From contig DHPK01000006.1 in NCBI GenBank assembly GCA_002407845.1, positions 37,597-60,403 of the forward strand: DNA of 22,807 nucleotides, in the 5' to 3' direction. Origin of the DNA: Leptolinea sp. UBA5366. Lineage in GTDB: Bacteria > Chloroflexota > Anaerolineae > Anaerolineales > Anaerolineaceae. Below are positions 1 to 6,789 of this stretch, in pieces; within the stretch, counting starts at the first letter, position 1; every line of letters starts with the position of its first letter. The translations under genes and the position numbers were made by a program. The notes under the pieces are model-generated. The model ran no database searches and was not told where the DNA came from. It saw only the letters and a program-made list of their open reading frames with translations.

Positions 1-36
1 GGCATTGCCGGTGGAACCGGTTCCACCGGCAATGCC
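1..36. repeat. Perfect 36-bp palindrome at the window start
   Basis: Bases 1-18 are the exact reverse complement of 19-36. The centre, 13-24, is a natural 12-bp palindrome (GGAACCGGTTCC) inside the uridine kinase P-loop codons. Bases 1-12 then repeat 25-36 in inverse orientation. The coding frame departs from the kinase family exactly where this second copy starts. The simplest reading is a fold-back artefact (polymerase hairpin copying or assembly) at a contig end, not a functional site. Confidence 0.85.
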
Positions 37-81
37 AATGGTGATCGGCGTATGCCCGTGGGAGAGCTCTTTATTGCTCAT
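1..81 (-). CDS. udk: Uridine kinase, N-terminal fragment (cut by window edge)
   Basis: Reading the minus strand from the ATG at 81 gives 27 codons: a short polar leader, then PITIGIAGGTGS, the start of the P-loop of uridine kinases (family pattern GIAGGTGSGKTT). Uridine kinase phosphorylates uridine and cytidine with ATP or GTP in pyrimidine salvage. The start overlaps the end of the HAD gene by 11 nt, with the purine-rich GGACGAAGGG just upstream, so it is the last visible gene of the minus-strand operon. After GS the frame reads TGNA instead of the expected GKTT. This is exactly where the 36-bp palindrome at 1-36 folds back, so the last four codons are probably not genuine. The family assignment rests on the P-loop context only; another P-loop kinase is possible. 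Confidence 0.68.
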   Translation of the reverse strand, partial: MSNKELSHGHTPITIGIAGGTGSTGNA

Positions 82-736
82 GCCCTTCGTCCAGCTCTTG
101 CTCGTCAGTGTCTTCGGGAAGGATAAAATAAGGGGCAACCGGTGCGCAGGCAGGGTGCAAAATCGCGAGCAGCCCGGCTTTTCGAGCCGCTTCAACATTT
201 TCAAGCAGGTCATCGATGAAAACTGCCCGTTTCGGATTGATCGGATAGGTGTCGAGCAGCAGCTGGTAAATTTCCGGCTGGGGTTTAATCAGATTGTGCT
301 CGTAGGAGAGGATCATGCCGTCGAAATCGGACAAGAAAGCATTGTGCTCCTTCATTATCTCAAAGGTCTCGCCAGAAAAATTGGAGAGGACGTAAACGCC
401 GGTTCCGGTTTCCTTGATTCGATACATGGTTTCAACATTTTCAGGAATCGCTTTGAAATAGGATGCCCAGTTGTTCATGTAGTGATGGATTTCCTGATGC
501 AATTCAGGCTCCCGCTGAACAGCCTGTTCAGTGATGCCGGCGTTATCCAGCAAGCCAGCGTCCAGTTTCGACCAGACTTCATAATCGTTGAAAAGCGTAT
601 CGGAAATCCGTTTGTGCAGATTTTCGGGAATGCCGACTTCGTGCAGGAAGCGGGCGGGTGAATAATCCAGCAGAACATTGCCAAGGTCAAAAATGACCGC
701 GTCGATTTCCTGATGGTTTTCTTTGAGATAAATCAT
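71..736 (-). CDS. HAD-superfamily phosphatase (subfamily IA, YihX/epoxide-hydrolase-N-like)
   Basis: Predicted 221-residue cytoplasmic hydrolase, probably acting on a sugar phosphate or other small phosphomonoester. The HAD motifs appear in order: motif I FDLGNVLLD with the nucleophile Asp near residue 17, motif II VLSNFSG with its Ser, the motif III Lys in LIKPQPEIY, and the acidic motif IV FIDDLLENV. Motif I has Gly where many HADs have the second Asp (DxG, not DxD). This is the form seen in YihX-type glucose-1-phosphatases. The ATG at 736 was chosen because it forms an ATGA overlap with the upstream membrane-protein stop and has an AAGGA site 10 nt before it; longer readings run into the upstream gene. 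It sits between the small membrane protein and udk in the minus operon. The substrate is not evident. Confidence 0.85.
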   Translation of the reverse strand: MIYLKENHQEIDAVIFDLGNVLLDYSPARFLHEVGIPENLHKRISDTLFNDYEVWSKLDAGLLDNAGITEQAVQREPELHQEIHHYMNNWASYFKAIPENVETMYRIKETGTGVYVLSNFSGETFEIMKEHNAFLSDFDGMILSYEHNLIKPQPEIYQLLLDTYPINPKRAVFIDDLLENVEAARKAGLLAILHPACAPVAPYFILPEDTDEQELDEGHEQ

Positions 737-1056
737 GAATTGTTGTTCCTTTTTGATGAAATACTTTGTAGCAGCCGCGGCGCACCAAGCAGAATTCCGC
801 CGGCGGCAGCCAGCGCGATCACGATCACCAGCATCATCCAATCACTGTCGTTCTGAGGTTTTTTCAGTATCGCTGGCAGGTTGAAAAGCCCGCTCGCCAG
901 CAGAATGATCCCAAGAAAATCTGAAACATTTCTGAGCGGGGCTGCCTGTTGTTCCTGTTCAGCCGCTTCGGTTTCATGCGCTTGCGAATCGGTTTGGTCG
1001 GGGTTTTTACGTGTCAAGGCTGCCTGTCTATGCGTGATTCGAATCTGCGGGTTCAT
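733..1056 (-). CDS. Small two-helix membrane protein, unknown function
   Basis: Predicted 107 residues. The first half is polar and rich in Gln, Glu and Ala (about residues 1-42). Two hydrophobic segments follow: VSDFLGIILLASGLFNLPAI and, after a short polar loop (KKPQNDSDW), MMLVIVIALAAAGGILLGAP, then a basic C-terminus. The ATG at 1056 was chosen for the GGGGA site just upstream. It overlaps the preceding zinc-ribbon gene by 29 nt, and its stop overlaps the HAD start (ATGA). The polar-tail-plus-two-helices layout resembles the preceding gene without its zinc ribbon, so the two may work together. I do not recognise the family. Confidence 0.72.
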   Translation of the reverse strand: MNPQIRITHRQAALTRKNPDQTDSQAHETEAAEQEQQAAPLRNVSDFLGIILLASGLFNLPAILKKPQNDSDWMMLVIVIALAAAGGILLGAPRLLQSISSKRNNNS

Positions 1057-1675
1057 CGATTTCCCCAGCAGACTCGCTTTCAGCCGGCAATTCTGTCTCA
1101 GCAGGCAGATTATGAATTTCGCCCTCGATGATGTCTTGGGCTTCGCCATCAATGACATCTTCCGGTCCCTCGTCGACAACGTCTTTTGATACGCCATCGA
1201 TCACAGCGGCTGAATCCTCGGCTGCGTCCTGATTGGCATCTGTTTTGCCTTTGCGTTTATCGAGATATTCTTTGATCATTGGCCATGACATCAATAAACC
1301 GGCTGCAATGTAGATCAGATTGCTGATGATTGCCAGCGTGCGGTCTCTTGACGATTCAATCTTCAATGCCCGCGGGAACTCCATCACGGCATAGATGATC
1401 AGGTACAAGCCGATTCCGCGTTTGGCAGTTGCCCACATGCCTTTCTTTTTTTCTTCCTTTGGCGATTGTTGTGCTCGCGGCGCTTCGGTGTGAGCAGCGT
1501 CTGATAATTCAAGCTGCTGTGTTTCCGGCTGGTCGGTTAATTCCCCATCCTCCCCAATTTGCGCCCGCAGCGGCATGCCGCAAAAAGCACAGTTCGCCAG
1601 ATCCTGCGTATTTGGCTCCAAACAATTTGGGCAGACTTCCAGATTATCGTGATTTTCGTTATTCTCTTCAGACAT
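1028..1675 (-). CDS. Zinc-ribbon membrane protein with acidic octad-repeat tail
   Basis: Predicted 215 residues. Residues 15-32 form a CxxC(10)CxxC zinc ribbon (CPNC and CAFC). A polar linker (about 40-82) is followed by two probable membrane helices (about 86-101 and 113-133) and a short basic stretch after the second (KEYLDKRKGK). The rest is a strongly acidic tail. Within it, residues 158-189 form four near-repeats of eight residues: VIDGVSKD, VVDEGPED, VIDGEAQD and IIEGEIHN. The start at 1675 has an AGGAGAA site that overlaps the stop of the PfkB gene. N-terminal zinc ribbons followed by membrane helices are common in uncharacterised bacterial proteins, and no specific function can be assigned. 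The overlap with the next small membrane protein suggests co-expression and perhaps a complex. Confidence 0.82.
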   Translation of the reverse strand: MSEENNENHDNLEVCPNCLEPNTQDLANCAFCGMPLRAQIGEDGELTDQPETQQLELSDAAHTEAPRAQQSPKEEKKKGMWATAKRGIGLYLIIYAVMEFPRALKIESSRDRTLAIISNLIYIAAGLLMSWPMIKEYLDKRKGKTDANQDAAEDSAAVIDGVSKDVVDEGPEDVIDGEAQDIIEGEIHNLPAETELPAESESAGEIDEPADSNHA

Positions 1676-1686
1676 CGACTATTCTC

Positions 1687-2817
1687 CTAAAGGGTTTCCC
1701 ATCCCTGGTTGATTCGTTCACAAATTTGATCCCAGCTTTGTACGCCGCTCAATGCATCCGGTTTTTCACAGCAGCTAGCAGCAGCCGCGCTGGCGACCTT
1801 TGCAGCGTCCTCCGGCGGTAAACCGCGTAGAAAAGCCGCAATAAATCCGGCGATGCATGTGTCTCCTGCGCCTGTTGTTCCTGCTATTTTTACTTTGAAA
1901 GCAGGCTGTTTCAGGATCCGATTTTCCCATAGATCGAGGGATTCGGGCACAGCTCGTCCCATGCGCGTCAGCCGATCACGCGAAGCTGTCCGTAAGTATA
2001 AACCACGATGCCCTAATTTGATCATGACGATCGCGGCACCCATGTCGAGAAGTTCAGCGGACAACGTATCCAGCAGTCCATCGTCTGCTGATTCGATCAG
2101 GTCACGGCCGAACCGCGCGCTTTCAAAGCGTTCGCGGTCGAGCATAAATAAAATCTCCTCAAAGCTTGGCAAGAACAGATCAACCGATGGCAGCGTGCGG
2201 CGGAAGACCCCCCGCCAGTCGATCTGCCCGGAAAGACGGGCGCGGTCAACCATCGCTGTATCCATTGAGGTCGTGACGTCGTACTTTTTTGCGTTGCGGT
2301 AGATCTTTTCCAGCTCCCGGCTGTCATCGACCATCATGCTGCGCATTGCCTGCGGGTAGCCGAAATGGAGGATGCCGGCACACGAGAGGTCTTTGTCAGG
2401 GATATCTTCCGCTTTGAAGGCATCATTCGCACCCGGATGGTGAATGAACCGGCGGTCCTCACCGCTTGGGCTGATGACAAAAGAGTGAGAAGTCATCAGA
2501 TCAGGATCCGTTTGCAGTCCGTCTGTCAGTGATTCGCCGCTCTTGCGATAAAAATCACTGACAATCTCACCGAATGGATCTCTGCCGATTTTTCCAATCA
2601 GGCGGGTTTTGACCCCGAGACGGACCAGCGCCAGCCCGGTGTTGGAGACTGAGCCGCCGGTCGAAAATACGGTTGCATCGGTCTCAACAACTCTGCCCGG
2701 CATAAAATCCCGTTCGAAATCTGTAACTTTAACGCTGGCAAGACCGGGAAAAATGTCCAGGCAAACAGTTCCGGCAGCGATTGCAGAAAACCGCGGTTTT
2801 GCGTCCGAATAGATCAC
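1687..2817 (-). CDS. PfkB-family carbohydrate/nucleoside kinase
   Basis: 376-residue ribokinase-fold kinase, expected to phosphorylate a sugar or nucleoside hydroxyl with ATP in the cytoplasm. The N-terminal substrate-side glycines are seen in STGGSVSNTGLALVRLG, and the C-terminal PfkB signature GTTGAGDTCIAGFIAAFLRG carries the anion hole and the catalytic Asp. It is somewhat longer than typical ribokinases (about 300-330 residues), with extra sequence around residues 220-300. The start is GTG at 2817, which overlaps the TGA of the D-lyxose isomerase gene (GTGA), so translation is probably coupled. Substrate candidates from context are a ketose from the lyxose/xylulose pathway or a nucleoside (udk lies in the same operon); the sequence does not decide. 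Confidence 0.87.
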   Translation of the reverse strand: MIYSDAKPRFSAIAAGTVCLDIFPGLASVKVTDFERDFMPGRVVETDATVFSTGGSVSNTGLALVRLGVKTRLIGKIGRDPFGEIVSDFYRKSGESLTDGLQTDPDLMTSHSFVISPSGEDRRFIHHPGANDAFKAEDIPDKDLSCAGILHFGYPQAMRSMMVDDSRELEKIYRNAKKYDVTTSMDTAMVDRARLSGQIDWRGVFRRTLPSVDLFLPSFEEILFMLDRERFESARFGRDLIESADDGLLDTLSAELLDMGAAIVMIKLGHRGLYLRTASRDRLTRMGRAVPESLDLWENRILKQPAFKVKIAGTTGAGDTCIAGFIAAFLRGLPPEDAAKVASAAAASCCEKPDALSGVQSWDQICERINQGWETL

Positions 2818-3488
2818 AGGCTTTTGTAGTCGCTGATCAGCGGGCGATAAATCGGTTCGTCTTCAACGATTTCCGGAAATCGCGGAATGGCTTCTAAAAA
2901 GCGGTTATCCGTGTGATCATCATTAATTTTCGAAACTTCACCCACCAAAACTTTCCCATCTCCCCAGAAACTGTGATAATTTCGCTGCGGGAGCGTGACC
3001 GATTGCCCCGGGTTCAGAGCAAGGATTCCGCCTGCTGGCAGTTCCTTGCGGATTCCGTCGACGTAGACGATGACCGGATTGTCTTTGTCAAGCTCTTCTT
3101 CCGCAGTGGCATTGAAAAGCTGCAGTTTCAGAATTCCTTTGCCGCGGTTGATGATGTCTTCGAGTTTGTCCCAGTGGAAATGGTAGAGACATTTCTGTTC
3201 ATTCTCGAGGATGATGATCTTCTCGCAATAAGGTTTTGCATACCCCGATTCCGGAGTGCTGCCGTTGCGGATCGTGAACAGCAGCATGCCTTTATTGTAA
3301 AAATCATTGAGACCAAAGTCGGTCACATCCCATCCCATTTCTTTTGTCAGCACTTCGTGCAGTTCTTTTTTATCCTTGCTTTTCCAGGTTTCCCAGCTCC
3401 AATAAGCCCACTCGGGCAAATAGAAATTCATTTCTTCTAAATACAATTCAGCATCCCGAATGATTTTATTTATCTCAGATCTTTTCAT
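2814..3488 (-). CDS. D-lyxose ketol-isomerase
   Basis: 224-residue cupin-type isomerase converting D-lyxose to D-xylulose (some members also act on D-mannose or D-fructose). Metal ligands are visible as H103xH105 with E110 in YHFHWDKLED and H172 in RNYHSFWGD, the arrangement of the D-lyxose isomerase family. Length also fits. The ATG at 3488 was chosen over an in-frame ATG seven codons upstream because GGAGG lies between them at the right distance. It is the first gene of the minus-strand operon. Its product D-xylulose is the substrate of the divergently transcribed xylulokinase, which supports the assignment. Confidence 0.87.
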   Translation of the reverse strand: MKRSEINKIIRDAELYLEEMNFYLPEWAYWSWETWKSKDKKELHEVLTKEMGWDVTDFGLNDFYNKGMLLFTIRNGSTPESGYAKPYCEKIIILENEQKCLYHFHWDKLEDIINRGKGILKLQLFNATAEEELDKDNPVIVYVDGIRKELPAGGILALNPGQSVTLPQRNYHSFWGDGKVLVGEVSKINDDHTDNRFLEAIPRFPEIVEDEPIYRPLISDYKSL

Positions 3489-3520
3489 CTTTCCTCCAAT
3501 GCAGCGCAACTTTTGATGTA

Positions 3521-3526
3521 ATTATA
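3521..3526 (-). promoter_or_regulatory. Candidate -10 box of the lyxose isomerase operon
   Basis: The minus strand reads AAGTATAATTAC here, a perfect TATAAT about 33 nt before the D-lyxose isomerase start. No good -35 hexamer stands at 16-18 nt, so the promoter may be activator-dependent. Confidence 0.4.
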
Positions 3527-3667
3527 CTTAATCCGGCAATGTCAGGATTGCATTCGCTCTGATCACATTTCTTGGGTCAGCGGCAATCGGAAAATCCAAA
3601 GTAGAATATGAATAAAGGATGTCCGCAGCTGCCGAATATGTGAGAAAAAAGCGGAAACATGCTTTGG

Positions 3668-3697
3668 TTGGGAAGCGACTGGCAGGCTGAATATATA
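3668..3697 (+). promoter_or_regulatory. Candidate xylulokinase promoter
   Basis: TTGGGA at 3668-3673, an 18-nt spacer, and TATATA at 3692-3697 resemble a sigma-70 promoter pointing to xylB. It would start transcription near 3704, inside the inverted repeat at 3701-3725, leaving a leader of about 78 nt. Confidence 0.42.
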
Positions 3698-3700
3698 AAC

Positions 3701-3725
3701 TTTTCCGAACTTAAGTCTCGGAAAA
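3701..3725. repeat. Inverted repeat at the xylB transcription start (candidate operator)
   Basis: TTTTCCGA (3701-3708) and TCGGAAAA (3718-3725) are perfect 8-bp arms around a 9-nt spacer that itself contains the palindrome ACTTAAGT. The site lies directly downstream of the predicted -10 box, where a repressor would block transcription. No U-run follows, so it is not an intrinsic terminator. A sugar-responsive regulator is an inference; none is encoded beside it. Confidence 0.5.
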
Positions 3726-3781
3726 TTCAGAAAAAAATTGCAGGAACGAATTGTAAGGCGAATAGAAAATTAGGTGAAATC

Positions 3782-5305
3782 ATGGGCTATTTAATCGGGA
3801 TTGATCTCGGAACCAGCGGTACCAAAACCGTGTTATTTGACGAAAATGGGGAAAACTTAGCATCTGTAACCATCGAATACCCGTTATATCAGGATCACAA
3901 CGGCTGGGGAGAGCAGGAGCCGGATGACTGGTGGCAGGCGGCGCGAGACAGTATTCTGCAGGTGATCCACCAAAGTGCTGTCGATCCGGCAGCCATCAGC
4001 GGTGTGGGAATTTCGGGTCAGATGCATGGGCTGGTGATGCTCGATCAAGCTGGAAAAGTGCTCCGGCGTTCGATTATCTGGCTTGATCAGCGGACTGCGC
4101 GTGAATGCGAAGAAATCACGGAGAAAGTAGGCGCAGAGCGCTTGATTGAAATCACGGCAAATCCAGCTTTGACCGGTTTCACCGCCTCAAAAATCTTGTG
4201 GGTGCGCAACAATCAGCCTGAGATTTATGAAAAATGCGCCCATATCCTGCTGCCGAAAGATTACGTCCGTTACAAATTGACCGGTGAGTTTGCGACCGAG
4301 GTTTCGGACGCTTCCGGAATGCAGCTGCTGGATGTGCCCAAGCGCCAGTGGTCAACTGAAGTGCTTTCAAAGCTGGAAATAGATGCGGGACTGCTTGGGA
4401 AAGTTTATGAGTCCCCGGAAATTACCGGGGTGATCACGCCTCTGGCTGCGGCTGAGACCGGATTGAAAGCCGGGACTCCGGTTGTGGGCGGAGCGGGCGA
4501 CAACGCGGCTGCTGCAGTCGGCACAGGCGTCGTTCGTGACGGGCTTGCGTTCACGACCATCGGCTCATCCGGAGTCGTTTACGCGCATAGTTCCAAGATA
4601 AAAATTGATCCGCTTGGCAGGGTTCACACCTTTTGCTGTGCCGTGCCGGGCGCATGGCATATCATGGGCGTTCATCAGGCGTCTGGATTGTCTTTGCGCT
4701 GGATTCGGGATACGATGTGCGCGCCGGAAGTTGCTGCGGCTGCTCAACGCGGCGTTGATCCCTATGAGGTGATGGGCGAAGAAGCTGAAAGAATTGCGGC
4801 AGGGTCGGATCGATTGCTTTATCTTCCCTATCTCAACGGGGAACGGACTCCGTATCTTGATCCGAATTGCCGGGGCGTGTTTTTTGGACTGTCAGGCATG
4901 CACACCCGTGCGCATTTGATTCGGGCAGTGATGGAAGGCGTCAGCTATTCCTTGCGAGACAGCATCAATATTCTGCGGGAGATGCAGATTGAAACCAGCG
5001 AAATGACCGCGACTGGCGGCGGCGGCAGAAGCCCGCTCTGGCGGCAGATGCTGGCTGATAATTATCATTGCAAGGTGAAGACAATCGATTCAAAGGAAGG
5101 TCCTGCCCTTGGCGTGGCGATTCTGGCAGGTGTTGGAACCGGACTGTTTAGCTCAGTTCCGGAAGCCTGTTCAGCGCTGATCCAAAACCGATCAGTTCAG
5201 GACCCGGATGCTGCAAATGCGGCGGTTTACGATCGATATTACCCCCTTTATCAGAAATTGTATGCTGACCTCAAGACTTCATTTGATCAGTTGGCGGGGA
5301 TTTGA
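3782..5305 (+). CDS. xylB: Xylulokinase
   Basis: 507-residue FGGY-family kinase making D-xylulose-5-phosphate from D-xylulose and ATP. Visible motifs are the N-terminal phosphate loop IGIDLGTSGTKTVLFD, the substrate-side GISGQMHGLVMLD and IIWLDQRT, the catalytic Asp in GGAGDNAAAAVGTG, SSGVVYA, and the C-terminal FGGY signature region ending in TGGGGRSPLWRQMLAD. Length matches the family (about 480-520). The ATG at 3782 was chosen because residue 1 then begins the fold directly and AGGTGA precedes it; the frame is open further upstream but the extension is low-complexity and not conserved-looking. It is divergent from the lyxose isomerase operon, which supplies its substrate. Confidence 0.92.
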   Translation: MGYLIGIDLGTSGTKTVLFDENGENLASVTIEYPLYQDHNGWGEQEPDDWWQAARDSILQVIHQSAVDPAAISGVGISGQMHGLVMLDQAGKVLRRSIIWLDQRTARECEEITEKVGAERLIEITANPALTGFTASKILWVRNNQPEIYEKCAHILLPKDYVRYKLTGEFATEVSDASGMQLLDVPKRQWSTEVLSKLEIDAGLLGKVYESPEITGVITPLAAAETGLKAGTPVVGGAGDNAAAAVGTGVVRDGLAFTTIGSSGVVYAHSSKIKIDPLGRVHTFCCAVPGAWHIMGVHQASGLSLRWIRDTMCAPEVAAAAQRGVDPYEVMGEEAERIAAGSDRLLYLPYLNGERTPYLDPNCRGVFFGLSGMHTRAHLIRAVMEGVSYSLRDSINILREMQIETSEMTATGGGGRSPLWRQMLADNYHCKVKTIDSKEGPALGVAILAGVGTGLFSSVPEACSALIQNRSVQDPDAANAAVYDRYYPLYQKLYADLKTSFDQLAGI

Positions 5306-5397
5306 GTTCAAGTTCGAAGCAGGAATATCCGAAACTTGGCAAAGAGCTGGCGGATCTGCGCTTGAAAGAAAAGGAAGAAAAGCCAATAGGAGCGAAA

Positions 5398-5844
5398 ATG
5401 GATTATGGAATTCTCAGCCGTCAATTAAGTTCGCTGTTGGAAGGTGAAACGGATGAAACGGCAATTCTGGCTAACGCTGCCGCATTACTGTTTGATCAGC
5501 TTGCGGACGTGAACTGGGTTGGGTTTTATTTAAATCGGGACGGAACGCTGGTTCTTGGACCCTTTCAGGGGAAACCGGCTTGCATGCGGATCCCAGTCGG
5601 AAAGGGCGTCTGCGGGACTGCTTTTGAGCGGGATCAAACGATCCGCGTGGCTGATGTTCACGCTTTTCCGGGACATATCGCCTGTGATTCGGCGTCGAAC
5701 GCTGAAATTGTTGTTCCGCTGAAAAATCAGGAAGGCCAGCTGATCGGTGTGCTGGATCTGGACAGTGCACTTCTTAATCGGTTTTCTGAAACGGATCAGG
5801 CGGGCTTGGAATTAGTCGCAGAGGTGCTGCGGACTTTTCTCTAA
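5398..5844 (+). CDS. msrC: Free methionine-(R)-sulfoxide reductase (GAF domain)
   Basis: 148-residue GAF-domain enzyme that reduces free methionine-R-sulfoxide to methionine using thioredoxin-type reductants in the cytoplasm. The three family cysteines are present as C62 (GKPAC), C72 (GKGVC) and C96 (GHIAC). Their spacings of 10 and 24 residues equal those of C84, C94 and C118 in the E. coli enzyme. NWVGFYL, LGPFQGK, IPVGKGVCGTA, DVHAFPGHIACD and LIGVLDLDS are also typical. The ATG at 5398 has AGGAG upstream and matches the family N-terminus. The same frame is open back to a TTG at 5302 overlapping the xylB stop, giving a 32-residue charged extension that I consider unlikely. Probably co-transcribed with xylB, ending at the terminator at 5900-5936. 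Confidence 0.9.
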   Translation: MDYGILSRQLSSLLEGETDETAILANAAALLFDQLADVNWVGFYLNRDGTLVLGPFQGKPACMRIPVGKGVCGTAFERDQTIRVADVHAFPGHIACDSASNAEIVVPLKNQEGQLIGVLDLDSALLNRFSETDQAGLELVAEVLRTFL

Positions 5845-5899
5845 AGTGCGGATTGCTTCCGAATTTCTGAAATCTTCAATATCTAGCAGTTGACAAGAA

Positions 5900-5936
5900 A
5901 AAACCATGCGGCTCAGTGACGAAACCGCATGGTTTT
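5900..5936. terminator. Bidirectional intrinsic terminator
   Basis: Perfect 12-bp stem: AAAACCATGCGG (5900-5911) pairs with CCGCATGGTTTT (5925-5936) around a 13-nt loop. A U-rich tail follows on the plus strand, and on the minus strand the A-run gives a U-run. It lies between the convergent msrC and glutaredoxin genes and can serve both. Confidence 0.88.
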
Positions 5937-5966
5937 ATTATTGACAAATAGAAATGCAGGGATAAA

Positions 5967-6245
5967 TTATCCCAAATTACCGCCAGCCATCAGAGCGAAC
6001 AGCGCTTCTGCTTCGTCGATCGTTTCTTTTCCATCGGGCAGGATGAAATAAGGAATCCCGATTTTGTTAGTCAGGCGGGCTTTGTCGAAAGTTTTGTTTC
6101 CTTCGCGCAAGTTGATGAATGCCTTTAAATTTGCAAGTTCTGCCGTCACATCTTTAAATTCGACTTCGATCGAATTTTTCTCAAACAGTTCGAGAATATT
6201 GCGGGTGTCTGGACAAATCATGCTGCCATAAACGATCGTTTTCAT
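5967..6245 (-). CDS. Glutaredoxin-like protein (CPDT active site)
   Basis: 92-residue thioredoxin-fold protein. The active site is C11-P-D-T14, a single-cysteine CxxT motif near the N-terminus after a first beta strand (KTIVYGSMI). The cis-Pro loop GIPYFIL (P65) and the following DGKETIDEAEAL fit glutaredoxin-related proteins. Lacking the second active-site Cys, it would work through a monothiol or glutathione/bacillithiol-like mechanism, or may be a thiol-binding rather than reducing protein. The ATG at 6245 has AGAGGG upstream. It appears monocistronic; a weak TTGAAT/TACAAA pair lies upstream. Possible partners are the methionine sulfoxide reductases in this window, but there is no operon link. 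Confidence 0.82.
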   Translation of the reverse strand: MKTIVYGSMICPDTRNILELFEKNSIEVEFKDVTAELANLKAFINLREGNKTFDKARLTNKIGIPYFILPDGKETIDEAEALFALMAGGNLG

Positions 6246-6411
6246 AATGATTCCCTCTACTTAATTTCCTGTCCCTGAAAGGGCTTCCGGTGTTTTTGTA
6301 ACGTTATTGTATCGATATTCAAACTGCTGGTAGAAAATTTATTACGCCTTTTGCTGACAACAACCAACATGCCAAAACTTGGCTTTGCTTAATCCTGATT
6401 CCGGCTAAAAA

Positions 6412-6666
6412 TTATGGCTGATCTGTCTGATCGTAAGCGATATCAACCATGTCTTCCAAAATTATTTCGAGTGACATTGTATGACTGCAGCGTCCGCGTG
6501 ATTGAAAAAAGCTGCAGTCGCATTTCCAATTTCCGTCATGATATTCAACGATGTGCGGACCGTTTGATCCGTCTACTGAGCATTTCAATGAGTTGATCTT
6601 AAATCTTTCGCGTTCCTTGGCATATCTCTTCGCTTTGTCCAACTTAGTGATCATCGCATAATCCAT
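6412..6666 (-). CDS. Stand-alone SWIM zinc-finger protein
   Basis: 84-residue protein. The C-terminal half has a SWIM-type zinc finger: C49xC51 (WKCDC), then C60xH62 (RCSH) after an aromatic SFFQSRGR stretch, followed by a short helix (MSLEIILEDM). The N-terminal half is basic and helical (KLDKAKRYAKERERF). SWIM fingers bind nucleic acid or protein partners, usually inside larger proteins such as SNF2 helicases or MuDR transposases; here the finger is almost the whole protein. The ATG at 6666 follows GGGGGA at 7 nt and lies downstream of a good promoter at 6713-6741. The longer open frame would start inside that promoter and is rejected. Function unknown. Confidence 0.78.
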   Translation of the reverse strand: MDYAMITKLDKAKRYAKERERFKINSLKCSVDGSNGPHIVEYHDGNWKCDCSFFQSRGRCSHTMSLEIILEDMVDIAYDQTDQP

Positions 6667-6712
6667 TGTTTTTCCCCCATTCATTTTTTTACCAAAAATT
6701 AGCTTGTAATTT

Positions 6713-6741
6713 ACTTTACTGATTTTGGATGATTTCGTCAA
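6713..6741 (-). promoter_or_regulatory. Promoter of the SWIM-finger gene
   Basis: On the minus strand TTGACG (6741-6736), a 17-nt spacer and TAAAGT (6718-6713) form a good sigma-70 promoter. It is followed by a leader of about 40 nt to the ATG at 6666. Confidence 0.6.
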
Positions 6742-6789
6742 TTGTTTTTCTTCTTGATTTTTTATGACAATGGCAAGGATCGCACCCTT

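Noticed and set aside
1853..2302. Plus-strand open frame inside the PfkB gene, and similar overlapping open frames elsewhere
   Set aside because: Antisense shadow of a clear PfkB coding frame; Arg/Ser-rich composition without family motifs or ribosome site.
3659..3781. 41-residue upstream extension of xylulokinase
   Set aside because: It would include the predicted promoter and the inverted repeat; the FGGY fold starts immediately at the ATG at 3782.
5302..5397. N-terminal extension of the free-Met-sulfoxide reductase from a TTG overlapping the xylB stop
   Set aside because: Low-complexity charged residues, unlike the family N-terminus, while the ATG at 5398 has a strong AGGAG site and matches the E. 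coli start.
6371..6383. Small inverted repeat GCCAA-AAC-TTGGC after the SWIM gene as a terminator
   Set aside because: Only 5-bp arms and no U-run on the relevant strand.
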